Positions 30,342-41,179 of a DNA stretch of 64,000 nt are shown in pieces. Origin of the DNA: an uncultured Sulfurovum sp. (GTDB lineage: Bacteria > Campylobacterota > Campylobacteria > Campylobacterales > Sulfurovaceae); contig CAJXJN010000006.1 of the NCBI GenBank assembly GCA_913055205.1, forward strand, positions 18,974-82,973, written 5' to 3'. Each line of letters starts with the position of its first letter. The stretch's first letter is position 1. The notes beneath the pieces were generated by a model. The model was not told the origin of the DNA and did not search any database. It saw only the letters and a list, made by a program, of their open reading frames with translations. The position numbers were made by a program, and so were the translations under genes.

Positions 30342-30878
30342 ATGTTAGAAGGTATCGTTAGAGAGAGTATCGGAAAAAGCAATGCAAAGCAGCTTAAAAG
30401 AGATGGTTATCTAATCGCAAACATTTATGCAAATGGTGTTGAAAACATTCATGCTGCATTTAAACGTGGAGAATTTGCAAGAACTGTAAGAAACAAAGAA
30501 ACACTTGCATTCCCAGTAAAAGTTGGCGATAAAGAGCTCAATGTATTTATCCAAGAGTATCAAATGCACCCGGTAAATGGTGATGTAGTTCATGTAGACT
30601 TAAGAGTAGCAGTTCCTGGTCAAGTAACAAACTTCCTTGTACCGGTTGTAACTCATGGAACACCGGTTGGTCTTAAAAACAAAGGTGTACTTGTTATGTC
30701 TAAAAAAAGAGTAAAAGTAAGAGGGGCTATTGAAGATATGCCTGCGAAATTTGATCTTGATGTTGAACCGTTAAATAGAGATGATTCTATTTTGGTAAGA
30801 GATGTTGAAGTACCGGCAAACTGTAAAATGATGGATAGACAGGATGTTGCGATCTGCGGTGTGATCAAAGCTAAATAA
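30342..30878 (+). CDS. rplY: 50S ribosomal protein L25/Ctc
   Basis: GKSNAKQLKRDGYLIANIYANG, HPVNGDVVHVDLRVA. Confidence 0.95.
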   Translation: MLEGIVRESIGKSNAKQLKRDGYLIANIYANGVENIHAAFKRGEFARTVRNKETLAFPVKVGDKELNVFIQEYQMHPVNGDVVHVDLRVAVPGQVTNFLVPVVTHGTPVGLKNKGVLVMSKKRVKVRGAIEDMPAKFDLDVEPLNRDDSILVRDVEVPANCKMMDRQDVAICGVIKAK

Positions 30879-30951
30879 CCATTTATTAAGACGCACAGAA
30901 AGCAAACTCTGTGCACTGCGCTAATGCTGTGTTCTCTTCAGCAGAGAGCTC

Positions 30952-30969
30952 AAGCGACTAGTCGCTTTT
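30952..30969 (+). terminator. Rho-independent-like terminator after rplY
   Basis: AAGCGA-CTAG-TCGCTT TT. Confidence 0.6.
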
Positions 30970-30985
30970 AATCAAGGAGTTCTTT

Positions 30986-31558
30986 ATGGTACTTTTCGTC
31001 GGTCTAGGTAATCCAGGATCACAGTACGAAAATACACGACACAATATCGGTTTTAAAGTCATTGACAAATTGGTCAATGACTTTTCTGCCAGAGATATTT
31101 CCAAAACTTCTTTTCAGGGAAAGCTCTATCGGGCTTCCAATTCACTTTTTTTAAAACCTACTACTTTCATGAATCTTTCCGGTAAGAGTGTTCAATCTGT
31201 CAAAAATTTTTTCAAAATAGATTTGGAAGACCTGATTGTCATACATGATGATATTGATCTGCCTTTTGGTGCAGTGCGTTTTAAAAGAGGTGGTGGTCAT
31301 GGCGGGCACAATGGACTTAGATCCATTGACAGCCATATTACTAAAGAGTACTTACGTGTGAGAATAGGTGTGGGTAAACCAGAACATAAATCACAGGTAG
31401 CTGATTATGTGTTGCATGATTTTTCCGAAGAAGAGTCTAAAGTACAAGATAAACTTATAGCACATGTGGCTGAAGCCTGCAAACTGTTGGTAACCGAAGA
31501 TCTCAATGAAGTGAAATCCAAATATAGTTTAAAGTCTATTGATGGATTAAATATATGA
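30986..31558 (+). CDS. pth: Peptidyl-tRNA hydrolase
   Basis: VGLGNPGSQYENTRHNIGF, KPTTFMNLSG, GGHGGHNGLRSID. Confidence 0.98.
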   Translation: MVLFVGLGNPGSQYENTRHNIGFKVIDKLVNDFSARDISKTSFQGKLYRASNSLFLKPTTFMNLSGKSVQSVKNFFKIDLEDLIVIHDDIDLPFGAVRFKRGGGHGGHNGLRSIDSHITKEYLRVRIGVGKPEHKSQVADYVLHDFSEEESKVQDKLIAHVAEACKLLVTEDLNEVKSKYSLKSIDGLNI

Positions 31559-32637
31559 GTCTCTTTTCTCCCTCATTACATTTCAGATATTTAGCAAAAC
31601 TGTATATTAAAAATCTATTGGCCATTTTATTTGGTCTCTCTTTTGCTTTTGCAGCTATTGATTATTTTCAACATGTACAACAACTCAACGTTTCTTCAAA
31701 TTATAAAATACTTTATCTCTTCTATATGTGGCAGGAGGCATTGGGATTACTGTATCCCTTGGCTATTGTTTTTGCACTGATCATGACAAAACTTTCACTG
31801 GTGAAAAATAATACCATGGGTGCACTGCATGCGTTTGGGTATAATAAAAAAAGACTTTTTATACCTTTATTTGCTGTTGCTTCATTTACCTATATTGTTT
31901 TTACACTGCTACATACTACCGAGTTCTCTTATGCTAAAGACAAGGCCGCAGTGCTACTTAAAAATGAACTTCATACTTATAACGTAAATGATCTTTTTTT
32001 TAAATACAATAATACGTTTGTTTATATTAAAAACCTTGATCCTGTAGCTAAAAAAATAGAAGATATCACTATTTTTAAAGTAGAAGGATACCAGGTACGT
32101 TATACCATAAATGCGCCTACTGCGATTTTTAACGGGAAGGAATGGGATGCACAAAATGCTATACTCAAAACACATATTTACAAAGAGGGAAAGCTGGAAA
32201 AATATAACATAGAGCATAAAAAGAGTATCAAAACACTTCAGGGATATAAGCCTAAGATTATTGAGTCACTTTATGAAGGGAAAGCACTCAATATCATAGA
32301 TGCATTTAACACTTGGCAGCTGCTTAGTAAACAGAACCTGAATTCAGATAAAATTCGTGCAGCCCTGTACGATAAAATCGTAGTTCCGCTATTTGCTCTT
32401 GCCCTTCTCCTTCTTCTCTTTTTTAAATTGCCTTTTCATGCCCGGATGATGAATTTCGGAAGTATCATAGCACTGTCTCTGGGTACAACCTTTGTGATCT
32501 GGGGTATGCTGTTTGGTTTGAGCCAGGTAGGTTCAAATGGTGTTTTAGCTCCTGAATTTACTGCTATTTTACCGATTGCTTTTTTATGGCTATATGCGAT
32601 ATATGTGTATATCAAAGATGAAAAGTCCATTGTATAA
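31555..32637 (+). CDS. LptF/LptG (YjgP/YjgQ) family permease
   Basis: 360-aa membrane protein of YjgP/Q topology, overlaps pth. Confidence 0.85.
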   Translation: MSLFSPSLHFRYLAKLYIKNLLAILFGLSFAFAAIDYFQHVQQLNVSSNYKILYLFYMWQEALGLLYPLAIVFALIMTKLSLVKNNTMGALHAFGYNKKRLFIPLFAVASFTYIVFTLLHTTEFSYAKDKAAVLLKNELHTYNVNDLFFKYNNTFVYIKNLDPVAKKIEDITIFKVEGYQVRYTINAPTAIFNGKEWDAQNAILKTHIYKEGKLEKYNIEHKKSIKTLQGYKPKIIESLYEGKALNIIDAFNTWQLLSKQNLNSDKIRAALYDKIVVPLFALALLLLLFFKLPFHARMMNFGSIIALSLGTTFVIWGMLFGLSQVGSNGVLAPEFTAILPIAFLWLYAIYVYIKDEKSIV

Positions 32638-32724
32638 ATTTTTCTAGAGCACCTTTTAATCAATATTTAGATAAAATCACCTGAAAATAGAGCTCATTTT
32701 ATGAGTAGAATTAGGATAATAGAG

Positions 32725-33945
32725 ATGAATATTGATTATAAAGCATTGGCAGATAAATATGGTACGCCTTTGTATATTTATGATTTTGATTATATTGAAA
32801 ATAGATATACCACACTTAAAGATGCATTTTCCGGAAAAAAGTCTATTATTAACTATGCGGTAAAAGCAAATTCAAACCTCTCTGTCATTGCACATTTAGC
32901 TAAGCTTGGTGCGGGGGCTGACTGTGTGAGTATCGGTGAAGTTAAACGTGCACTTGATGCAGGTATAGATAAATATAAAATTATCTTTTCTGGTGTCGGG
33001 AAAAGAGATGATGAGATACGTGAAGCCTTGGAAAAAGATATCCTATTGCTTAACTTAGAGAGTGAAGCAGAGATGAAACGTGTGGAAATGGTAGCGAAAG
33101 AGCTTGGCAAAGAGGCACGTATCTCTATTCGTGTAAACCCCAATATTGACCCGCAAACACACCCATACATTTCGACTGGGCTGCATGAAAACAAATTTGG
33201 TGTAGAGATAGATATGGCTAAACGCATGTATATTTATGCAAATAAATCAGAATTCTTGAACCCTGTAGGTATCCACTTTCACATTGGTTCGCAATTGACG
33301 AAGCTTTCTCCTATACGTGAAGCATGTGGTATTGTTGCAGACTTGGTACGTTCGCTGAAAGCCATTAAAATCGATATTAAATTTTTTGATGTAGGTGGCG
33401 GGATCGGTGTAGTGTATGATGATGAAGTAACCATTACAGCAGAATCATATACACAGGCTATTTTTGAAGCCACTAAAGGGCTTGATCTGACACTTCTTTG
33501 TGAACCAGGGCGTTATATGGTGGCGAATGCGGGTGCTTTTTTTACTAAAGTACTGTATGAAAAAGTCAATGACGGTAAACGTTTTGTCATTGTAGATGGT
33601 GGGATGAATGATCTTATACGCCCAAGCCTTTATAATGCCTATCATAAGATAGAAGCTGTGAGGGTAGAAGGTGAAAAGACACCGGCTGATGTAGTCGGAC
33701 CTGTATGTGAAAGTGGTGACTTTTTTGGTAAAAATGTACCATTGCCTCCACTGAAACATAATGACCTGGTAGTGGTGCACTCTGCAGGTGCCTATGGATT
33801 CACAATGGCAAGTAACTACAATACACGTCCTAAACCGGCAGAAGTAGCGTTGCAGTCAGGAAAAGACAGACTCATCCGTAAGCGTGAAACCTATGAAGAT
33901 CAGGTACGTTTAGAGATTGAGTATTTAGATCAAGATGATAAATAA
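32725..33945 (+). CDS. lysA: Diaminopimelate decarboxylase
   Basis: YAVKANSNLSVI, HFHIGSQL, GGGIGV, EPGRYMVANAG, CESGDFFGK. Confidence 0.96.
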   Translation: MNIDYKALADKYGTPLYIYDFDYIENRYTTLKDAFSGKKSIINYAVKANSNLSVIAHLAKLGAGADCVSIGEVKRALDAGIDKYKIIFSGVGKRDDEIREALEKDILLLNLESEAEMKRVEMVAKELGKEARISIRVNPNIDPQTHPYISTGLHENKFGVEIDMAKRMYIYANKSEFLNPVGIHFHIGSQLTKLSPIREACGIVADLVRSLKAIKIDIKFFDVGGGIGVVYDDEVTITAESYTQAIFEATKGLDLTLLCEPGRYMVANAGAFFTKVLYEKVNDGKRFVIVDGGMNDLIRPSLYNAYHKIEAVRVEGEKTPADVVGPVCESGDFFGKNVPLPPLKHNDLVVVHSAGAYGFTMASNYNTRPKPAEVALQSGKDRLIRKRETYEDQVRLEIEYLDQDDK

Positions 33946-33960
33946 TTTGGCTGCTGAGTG

Positions 33961-34034
33961 TATCATTCTGAATTTGATTCAGAATCCACTGCTGCTACTG
34001 AAACTATGGACCCTGAATCAAGTTCAGGATGACG
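33961..34034. repeat. Inverted pair of REP-like hairpins (TCATYCTGAAYTTGATTCAGRATCC family)
   Basis: Arm 1 TATCATTCTGAATTTGATTCAGAATCCA; arm 2 TGGACCCTGAATCAAGTTCAGGATGACG. Confidence 0.85.
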
Positions 34035-34054
34035 TTATAGGATAAGGAGATTTT

Positions 34055-35113
34055 ATGACTTTAAACGAGCTAAGAATAAAGATAGACAATATCGATGATA
34101 CGCTTCTGGAACTTTACAATGAACGTATGGAGCTTGTACATCAGGTAGGAGAACTCAAACATACTACAGGTGCACCTATTTATCGTCCAGAACGAGAACA
34201 GGCTATTCTCAATCGTCTTAAAAGTCAGAATAAGGGTAAACTTACAGATGCTGCTATAGATGCACTGTTTTTAGAGCTGTTTGCTGTAGCAAGAAACCTT
34301 GAATTGCCTGAAGCTATAGCTTATCTTGGTCCAGAGGCCAGTTTTACACATCAGGCAGCAGAAAGTAAATTTGGTGCGATGAGCCGCTATTTGCCTATAG
34401 GTTCTATTCAGGGTATTTTTAGGGAAGTAGATAAAGGAACAGTAAAATTTGGTGTGATTCCTATTGAAAATTCTTCCAATGGTATCGTAAGTGATACGAT
34501 CAACTGTTTAGATGAGTATGATTTGAAAATTATTGCCGAAGTGATGATAGATGTACATCTTTCTTTTGCAACACTTGCTGAGGATATCACGGATGTCACA
34601 AAAATCTACTCTAAAGATATCGCTTTTGGTCAGTGTCGAAAGTTTTTGCAGGATTTTGGTTTGGATGAGATAGAGCTTATACCGGTAGAGTCTACTGCAA
34701 AGGCTGCAAAATTGGCACTTAAAGATAAGAGTGCAGCTGCACTTTGCCCTTCTGTAGCGGCAAAGCTCAATAACCTACCCATACTTTTTGAAAACGTGGA
34801 AGATGACACAAATAACAGAACCCGTTTTTTCATTATTTCCAATTTTGAAAACCAGTCTTCAGGCAATGATAAAACATCACTGCTTGTGAGACTTCCAAAC
34901 ACACCTGGATCTTTAGTGGAGTTTTTGAACGACTTTGAAGAAGCCAATGTCAATCTAACAAAGATTAAATCACATATTGTTGAAGGTGAGTCTCTTTTCT
35001 TTATAGAGTTTAACGGACATAAAGATGATGCGATGATTAAACCTATTTTAGAGAAACATCAGAATGCGATTAAAATACTTGGCTCTTATGTCAAAGAGAC
35101 AGATGATGTATAG
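34055..35113 (+). CDS. pheA: Chorismate mutase / prephenate dehydratase
   Basis: AroQ-type N terminus, GPEASFTHQAA, PIENSSNGIV, NRTRFFIIS. Confidence 0.96.
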   Translation: MTLNELRIKIDNIDDTLLELYNERMELVHQVGELKHTTGAPIYRPEREQAILNRLKSQNKGKLTDAAIDALFLELFAVARNLELPEAIAYLGPEASFTHQAAESKFGAMSRYLPIGSIQGIFREVDKGTVKFGVIPIENSSNGIVSDTINCLDEYDLKIIAEVMIDVHLSFATLAEDITDVTKIYSKDIAFGQCRKFLQDFGLDEIELIPVESTAKAAKLALKDKSAAALCPSVAAKLNNLPILFENVEDDTNNRTRFFIISNFENQSSGNDKTSLLVRLPNTPGSLVEFLNDFEEANVNLTKIKSHIVEGESLFFIEFNGHKDDAMIKPILEKHQNAIKILGSYVKETDDV

Positions 35114-35115
35114 AA

Positions 35116-35145
35116 TAGATAGTAAGTAGCAGGGAGTAGGTAACA
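35116..35145 (+). repeat. Heptanucleotide array in the pheA-hisC spacer
   Basis: TAGATAG TAAGTAG CAGGGAG TAGGTAA CAG immediately before GTG start. Confidence 0.6.
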
Positions 35146-36240
35146 GTGAAATTTAATAAGGTACTTGAAAATATAAAGACGTATGAAGCAGGAAAACCGA
35201 TTGAGTTGGTGGTCCGTGAGTTTGGTATTGCACCGGAAGAAGTGGTAAAGCTTGCATCCAATGAAAATCCTATAGGAACGAATCCTGCCGTAGCTGAAGT
35301 GATCAGAAAGAATGCAGACAAGGCACATCTCTACCCTGATGACAGTATGTTTGAACTCAAAGAAGCATTAGGAAAAAAATTTAATGTAGATGATGATAAT
35401 ATTATCATTGGTGCAGGGAGTGACCAGGTATTGGAGTTTATCTCTCGTGCTTTGTTGGATGAAGAGAGTTCGGTACTTATGAGCCAAGTAACCTTTGCAA
35501 TGTATGAAATATATGCGAAACAGATGGGGGCAACTATCGTTCGTACATCCAGTTATCAGCATAAAGTGGATGAATTTATTGCTGCCTATAAAGAGCATAA
35601 ACCAAAGATCATCTATCTTTGTACACCAAACAACCCTACAGGGGATGCCACAAGCAAAGAAGATGTTCTTGCTATTATCAATGCTGTAGATAAAGAGACT
35701 CTTGTGGTAGTAGATGGTGCATATATGGAGTACGCTGCTGCAAAAGATGAGAAGTATTGTATTGAACCTAAAGATATACTAGAGTTTGAAAATGTCATCT
35801 ACCTGGGTACTTTTTCAAAAGCCTATGGTTTAGGCGGGATGCGTGTGGGGTATGGTATTGCACAGGTAAACCTTATCAAAGAGTTATATAAGATGAGACC
35901 ACCATTTAACATCTCTACACTCTCTCTGGCAGCGGCTATAGAGGCATGTAAAGATGATGTTTTTGTTGAAGAATCCATCATGTTACATCAAGAACAGATA
36001 AAACGCTATGAAGCCTTTGCTAAGGAGCAAGGATTTACTTATATTGAGAGTTATACAAATTTTATCACTTATCTGTTTGATGAGGGAATGGACTCTACAA
36101 AGATTGCTGATGCATTGCTCAAACGAGGTGTGATTATCCGAAACCTTGCCTCTTATGGCATGAATGCAATGCGTATCACTATAGGTACAGCAAAGCAGAA
36201 TGATGTGTTCTTTAAACATTTTTCAGAGGTCATAGCTTGA
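35146..36240 (+). CDS. hisC: Histidinol-phosphate aminotransferase
   Basis: [34 protein letters not shown]. Confidence 0.96.
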   Translation: MKFNKVLENIKTYEAGKPIELVVREFGIAPEEVVKLASNENPIGTNPAVAEVIRKNADKAHLYPDDSMFELKEALGKKFNVDDDNIIIGAGSDQVLEFISRALLDEESSVLMSQVTFAMYEIYAKQMGATIVRTSSYQHKVDEFIAAYKEHKPKIIYLCTPNNPTGDATSKEDVLAIINAVDKETLVVVDGAYMEYAAAKDEKYCIEPKDILEFENVIYLGTFSKAYGLGGMRVGYGIAQVNLIKELYKMRPPFNISTLSLAAAIEACKDDVFVEESIMLHQEQIKRYEAFAKEQGFTYIESYTNFITYLFDEGMDSTKIADALLKRGVIIRNLASYGMNAMRITIGTAKQNDVFFKHFSEVIA

Positions 36241-36446
36241 GAAGAGTTGAGTTGATCAAAGCAAGTCAAGTAAAAGTTAAGCCTTTTAAGATAGCTGATT
36301 TTATTCAAACTGAAGAAAGAAACAGTAGTATAAAAAAAGTGAGTAAAAAAGAGCTTAGAAGTTTAGCCAAAAATTTAGGTTTAACCTATGATGATACACA
36401 GATAGTTTTTGCAAAAAAACTGATTACGGCATATTTAAATAAATAA
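36237..36446 (+). CDS. Small conserved-looking hypothetical protein
   Basis: TTG start overlaps hisC stop; 69 aa. Confidence 0.55.
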   Translation: MRRVELIKASQVKVKPFKIADFIQTEERNSSIKKVSKKELRSLAKNLGLTYDDTQIVFAKKLITAYLNK

Positions 36447-36456
36447 AGAAGAAGAG

Positions 36457-38274
36457 ATGGATATAAGCACATATTCTATAGAGAAACTTAATACTTTAGC
36501 TGGAGATATCAGACAAAAGATATTGGAGACTGTAAGTAAAAACGGTGGACATTTAAGTTCAACTATGGGTGCAACTGACCTTATCATAGCAATGCATAAA
36601 GTTTTTAATGTGGAAAAAGACCCATTTATCTTTGATGTAAGTCATCAAGCATATGCACATAAACTTTTAACAGATAGATGGGAGAAGTTTGATACTTTAC
36701 GCCAATTTGGCGGAATTTCGGGTTACACAAAACCAAGTGAATCCAAGTATGATTATTATGTGGCGGGACATAGTTCTACGTCTATTTCTTTGGCTGTTGG
36801 TGCAGCAAAAGCCATAGCACTAAAAGGTGAAGAGAGGGTTCCTGTAGCCTTCATCGGTGATGGAAGTATGAGTGCAGGGATGGTTTACGAAGCACTCAAT
36901 GAACTTGGAGACAGAAAATATCCGATAGTGATCATACTCAATGATAATGAGATGAGTATTGCCAAACCTATAGGAGCAGTCAGTAAATATCTCTCTCAAA
37001 AAATGGCAAGTCCTTTCTATCAGAAGATGAAAAGTCATACAGAAAAAATACTTGAACATTTACCAGAGGGTGCAACATATATGGCAAAAAAATTTGAAGA
37101 GTCTTTTCGTCTGATTACACCGGGAATTCTTTTTGAAGAGTTGGGTGTGGAGTATATCGGACCTGTTGATGGACACGATATAGAGTCTTTGATCGAAACG
37201 ATGGAAGTAGCAAAAAATCTTGGAAAACCGGTTATCATTCATGCACAAACAACTAAAGGTAAAGGTTATGAGATAGCCGAAGGGACAAAAGAACACTGGC
37301 ATGGAGTGAGTGCTTTTGATCTTAAAACCGGAGAAGCTCCTAAAAAGAATGGTGTAAAAGCTGCAACAGCGATTTTCAGTGAAACTTTGGTAGAACTGGC
37401 AGATGAAGATGACAAGGTTGTAGGTGTAACTGCTGCCATGCCAAGTGGAACAGGGATGAGTGCAGTCATGGAAAAATACCCCGAGCGTTTTTGGGATGTG
37501 GCTATTGCCGAGCAGCATGCTGTTACTTCCATGGGTCCACTTGCAAAAGAAGGATTTAAACCGTTCTGTACGATCTACTCAACCTTTTTACAACGTGGAT
37601 ATGATCAAGTGATCCATGATATTGCATTGATGGACTTGGGCGTAGCTTTTGCTTTGGATAGAGCAGGGATCGTAGGTGAAGACGGTGAAACGCATCAGGG
37701 TGCATTTGACATTTCATATCTTAGAGCAATTCCAAATATGACACTTCTGGCTCCCTGTAATGAAACAACGATGAAGCTTGCCATGCAATTTGCCAAAGAG
37801 TATGATCACCCTTGTGCTTTCAGATATCCAAGAGGTGCATTTTTAGCAGAAGATTTTGATGCACCGGCGTATGAGCTGGGCAAATCAGTACTACTTCAGG
37901 AAGGGGATGAAATTCTTCTTATCGGTTATGGTAATGGTGTTGGACGGGCAAAAAAAGTTGCCAAGATATTTGAAGTAAAATCAGAAGTACCGTCAGTAGG
38001 TATCTTAGATCTGCGCTTTGTAAAACCGTTGGATGAAGAGATGCTTGTCAGCTTAAGTGCAAAATATAAACAATGGTTTGTTTTCTCTGACTCTGCAGCA
38101 CAGGGCGGTGTAGGTTCAGCTATACTTGAATTTTTAAGCCAAAAAAAGATAAAAGATATAGAACTTACAACATTTGAGTATGAAGATGCGTTCATTACGC
38201 ATGGGAATACGAAGTTGGTGGAAGAGAGTTTGGGGTTGCTTCCGGAGCAGTTGGCAAAACGTATACTATTGTAG
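36457..38274 (+). CDS. dxs: 1-deoxy-D-xylulose-5-phosphate synthase
   Basis: GHLSSTMGATDLIIAMH, GDGSMSAGMVYEALN, DRAGIVGEDGETHQGAFD. Confidence 0.97.
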   Translation: MDISTYSIEKLNTLAGDIRQKILETVSKNGGHLSSTMGATDLIIAMHKVFNVEKDPFIFDVSHQAYAHKLLTDRWEKFDTLRQFGGISGYTKPSESKYDYYVAGHSSTSISLAVGAAKAIALKGEERVPVAFIGDGSMSAGMVYEALNELGDRKYPIVIILNDNEMSIAKPIGAVSKYLSQKMASPFYQKMKSHTEKILEHLPEGATYMAKKFEESFRLITPGILFEELGVEYIGPVDGHDIESLIETMEVAKNLGKPVIIHAQTTKGKGYEIAEGTKEHWHGVSAFDLKTGEAPKKNGVKAATAIFSETLVELADEDDKVVGVTAAMPSGTGMSAVMEKYPERFWDVAIAEQHAVTSMGPLAKEGFKPFCTIYSTFLQRGYDQVIHDIALMDLGVAFALDRAGIVGEDGETHQGAFDISYLRAIPNMTLLAPCNETTMKLAMQFAKEYDHPCAFRYPRGAFLAEDFDAPAYELGKSVLLQEGDEILLIGYGNGVGRAKKVAKIFEVKSEVPSVGILDLRFVKPLDEEMLVSLSAKYKQWFVFSDSAAQGGVGSAILEFLSQKKIKDIELTTFEYEDAFITHGNTKLVEESLGLLPEQLAKRILL

Positions 38275-38324
38275 GGACAGACCCCTGTGTCTGTCCGCGG
38301 GTCGAGACAGGGCTCGACCCCTAC
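38271..38324. repeat. Inverted pair of REP-like hairpins at dxs stop
   Basis: GTAG GGACAGAC-CCCTGT-GTCTGTCC gc GGGTCGAG-ACAGGG-CTCGACCC CTAC. Confidence 0.9.
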
Positions 38325-38408
38325 ATCAATCTGGATTTTAAAGAGATATTTTATAGATATTTCTTTTAAGTTCAGTGACAGTGGACAAATACTTTCAAGG
38401 AATTAAAA

Positions 38409-39566
38409 ATGGCTAACGAATACATTTTTACAAGTGAATCGGTAACCGAGGGTCATCCAGACAAAATGGCTGATCAGATCTCTGATGCAATATTAGATTA
38501 CATCATTGAACGAGATCCTCAAGCTAGAGTAGCATGTGAAACGTTATTGAGTAATGGTTTTTGTGTTATTGCGGGAGAGCTTAAGACGCATACCTATGCA
38601 CCGATGCAAGAGATTGCAAGAGAGGTAATAAGAGAGATAGGTTACACAGATGCAAGTTATGGTTTTGATTATAGAAGTGCAGGTGTACTGAATGGTGTGG
38701 GTGAACAGAGTCCGGATATCAATCAGGGTGTGGATCAGGCTTCAGGCGAGATCGGGGCAGGTGATCAGGGACTTATGTTCGGGTATGCTTGTAATGAAAC
38801 AAAAGAATTGATGCCTTTACCTATCTCTTTGGCACATAAGATCACAGCAAAACTTGCAGAAGTACGTAAAAACGGTACTGTCCCGTTTTTGCGTCCAGAT
38901 GGCAAAGCACAAGTCTCTGTCAAATATGTAGATGGTAAACCCGTTGCTATAGATACCATCGTTGTCTCAACACAACATCATCCCGAAGTAACACTTGAAA
39001 AAGTACAGGAAGCAGTATTTGAAGAAGTGATAAAAGCGGTGATTCCGGCAGAATTGATGAGTGATGACATTAAGTATCACATCAACCCGACAGGACGTTT
39101 TGTTATTGGCGGTCCTCAAGGGGATGCCGGACTTACCGGGCGAAAGATCATCGTAGATACCTATGGCGGTTCATGTCCGCATGGCGGTGGAGCATTTTCA
39201 GGTAAAGATCCTACAAAAGTAGACCGTTCTGCAGCATATGCAGCGAGATATGTGGCTAAAAATCTTGTAGCTTCTGGCATATGTGATAAAGCTACACTGC
39301 AAATAGCCTATGCTATAGGTGTGCCTGAGCCAGTTTCTATTTACGTAGATACGCATGGTACAGCAAAAGTAGATGAAAAGAAGATCACTGCATGTGTAGA
39401 GGCTCTTTTTGATCTGACACCCAAAGGGATCATGGAGGCATTGGACCTTCTTAAACCTATCTACCGTAAAACGGCAGCATATGGACATTTTGGAAGAGAA
39501 GATGTTGAGTTCAGTTGGGAAAAAACAGACAAAGTAGCAGATATTAAAAAATTTTTAGGACTTTGA
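38409..39566 (+). CDS. metK: S-adenosylmethionine synthetase
   Basis: [54 protein letters not shown]. Confidence 0.99.
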   Translation: MANEYIFTSESVTEGHPDKMADQISDAILDYIIERDPQARVACETLLSNGFCVIAGELKTHTYAPMQEIAREVIREIGYTDASYGFDYRSAGVLNGVGEQSPDINQGVDQASGEIGAGDQGLMFGYACNETKELMPLPISLAHKITAKLAEVRKNGTVPFLRPDGKAQVSVKYVDGKPVAIDTIVVSTQHHPEVTLEKVQEAVFEEVIKAVIPAELMSDDIKYHINPTGRFVIGGPQGDAGLTGRKIIVDTYGGSCPHGGGAFSGKDPTKVDRSAAYAARYVAKNLVASGICDKATLQIAYAIGVPEPVSIYVDTHGTAKVDEKKITACVEALFDLTPKGIMEALDLLKPIYRKTAAYGHFGREDVEFSWEKTDKVADIKKFLGL

Positions 39567-39605
39567 TCCTATAAAATTACACAATAAAAAGAGTCATTAT
39601 CAATT

Positions 39606-39637
39606 AACAAATCCCTACAAAGTAGAGATTTGTTTTG
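39606..39637 (+). terminator. Terminator after metK
   Basis: ACAAATC(C)CTAC-AAA-GTAG(A)GATTTGT TTTG. Confidence 0.75.
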
Positions 39638-39730
39638 TTTTGTACTATTTGTTCAATTTATCAAAAATATTAAAGTATTTCTTAAAAATCTTTTGATATA
39701 GTTTGGGCATATTCAATTTAAGGAGAAAAA

Positions 39731-40006
39731 ATGGCAGTAATTATTACAGATACTTGTATTAACTGTGCGGCATGTATTGACGAATGTCCGGTAGAAGCAA
39801 TCGTAGATGAGGATGATAATCCAACAGGTGAAGAGATTTACTATGTATATGCAGACAAATGTGTTGAATGCGTAAGTTATCATGATGTACCAGCTTGTGC
39901 TGAAGCATGTCCAACTGAGGGTTGTATCCAATGGGACGACGTTGTAGAAGGTATGCCGGCTGCTGAGAATAGAGGCGCAAAGGGCGAACCTGTTATTGAA
40001 GACTAG
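39731..40006 (+). CDS. 4Fe-4S ferredoxin
   Basis: CINCAACIDECPVEAI plus second Cys cluster. Confidence 0.93.
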   Translation: MAVIITDTCINCAACIDECPVEAIVDEDDNPTGEEIYYVYADKCVECVSYHDVPACAEACPTEGCIQWDDVVEGMPAAENRGAKGEPVIED

Positions 40007-40049
40007 TCTTACATTATAGAGCTTTACTCTATTGACTGTGTTAACACTG

Positions 40050-40071
40050 AGCCTCCTTTAAAAGGAGGCTT
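40050..40071 (+). terminator. Hairpin after ferredoxin
   Basis: AGCCTCCTTTAAAAGGAGGCTT. Confidence 0.65.
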
Positions 40072-40196
40072 ATGAACTATTTCTTTTTATCTATCTTATT
40101 ATACTACTTAAAATTAATCTAATTTAAACTTTTATTTCGATATAATGCCGCCCGAATACTTCTGTATGAAGTAAATTATCGCTTAGGAATATAAGT

Positions 40197-40610
40197 ATGG
40201 AACAAACATTATCAATCATCAAACCAGACGCAGTCGCTAAAAATGTTGTAGGGCAGATCCTTGCCAGATTTGAAGCAGCAGGTCTCAGAATCGCGGCAAC
40301 TAAAAAGATCAGACTTTCAAGAGTAGATGCAGAAGCATTTTATGCTATTCACGCTGAAAGACCTTTCTTTAAAGATCTTGTGGACTTTATGATCTCTGGT
40401 CCTGTTGTTGTAACAGTACTCGAAGGTGAAAATGCAATGGCTAAAAATAGAGAGCTTATGGGTGCAACAAACCCAAAAGAAGCAGCAGCAGGTACTATCA
40501 GAGCTGACTTTGCAGAGAGTATTGATGCGAATGCGGTTCACGGAAGTGATTCTCTTGAGAATGCTGTAAATGAAATCAACTTTTTCTTTGCACAGAGAGA
40601 GATCAACTAA
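40197..40610 (+). CDS. ndk: Nucleoside diphosphate kinase
   Basis: [39 protein letters not shown]. Confidence 0.98.
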   Translation: MEQTLSIIKPDAVAKNVVGQILARFEAAGLRIAATKKIRLSRVDAEAFYAIHAERPFFKDLVDFMISGPVVVTVLEGENAMAKNRELMGATNPKEAAAGTIRADFAESIDANAVHGSDSLENAVNEINFFFAQREIN

Positions 40611-40620
40611 GTTCTAAACT

Positions 40621-40995
40621 GTGAAAATAGTTTTTGATAAAATAGGTTCCACTGCTAAGCCTATTGAACTTGAGGTTCAAGGAGCAAAGCTCAAAGGAAC
40701 TTTACAAAAAAGTGGTTATCATCAAGTAACTTTAGACGCACAAATGAGTGGTAGTATTGAATTGTCATGTGATAGATGTGGAGACATATTTAACTATGAT
40801 CTGGATAATAAACTACGACTCAAACTAAGCGATCAAGTATCTGAAGATAAAGATGATTTAGATATAATTGAGTTTTTAGATGGTATGATAGACCTATCAT
40901 ACATTATTGAAAGTGAAATTAATGCGCTGAAAGGTGCTTATCATTATTGTAACAACTGTGACAATGGTGATGAGGATTTTGAAGTAGAATTTTAA
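40621..40995 (+). CDS. DUF177/YceD family protein
   Basis: SCDRCGDIF and position directly before rpmF; GTG start. Confidence 0.85.
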   Translation: MKIVFDKIGSTAKPIELEVQGAKLKGTLQKSGYHQVTLDAQMSGSIELSCDRCGDIFNYDLDNKLRLKLSDQVSEDKDDLDIIEFLDGMIDLSYIIESEINALKGAYHYCNNCDNGDEDFEVEF

Positions 40996-41014
40996 AATTG
41001 TAAAAGGATAATAA

Positions 41015-41176
41015 ATGGCAGTACCTAAAAGACGTGTAAGTCACACAAGAGCAGCAAAAAGAAGAACACACTACAAATTGACATTACCAATGCCGGTAAA
41101 AGATGCAGATGGAACATGGAGAATGCCTCACCATATGAATATGACCACCGGTGAGTACAAAACTACTAAAGCATAA
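41015..41176 (+). CDS. rpmF: 50S ribosomal protein L32
   Basis: [22 protein letters not shown]... 53 aa, absent from the supplied ORF list because of length. Confidence 0.97.
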   Translation: MAVPKRRVSHTRAAKRRTHYKLTLPMPVKDADGTWRMPHHMNMTTGEYKTTKA

Positions 41177-41179
41177 TTG

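Noticed and set aside
38325-38408. SAM riboswitch upstream of metK
   Set aside because: No SAM-I/II/III-like conserved core visible in the short leader
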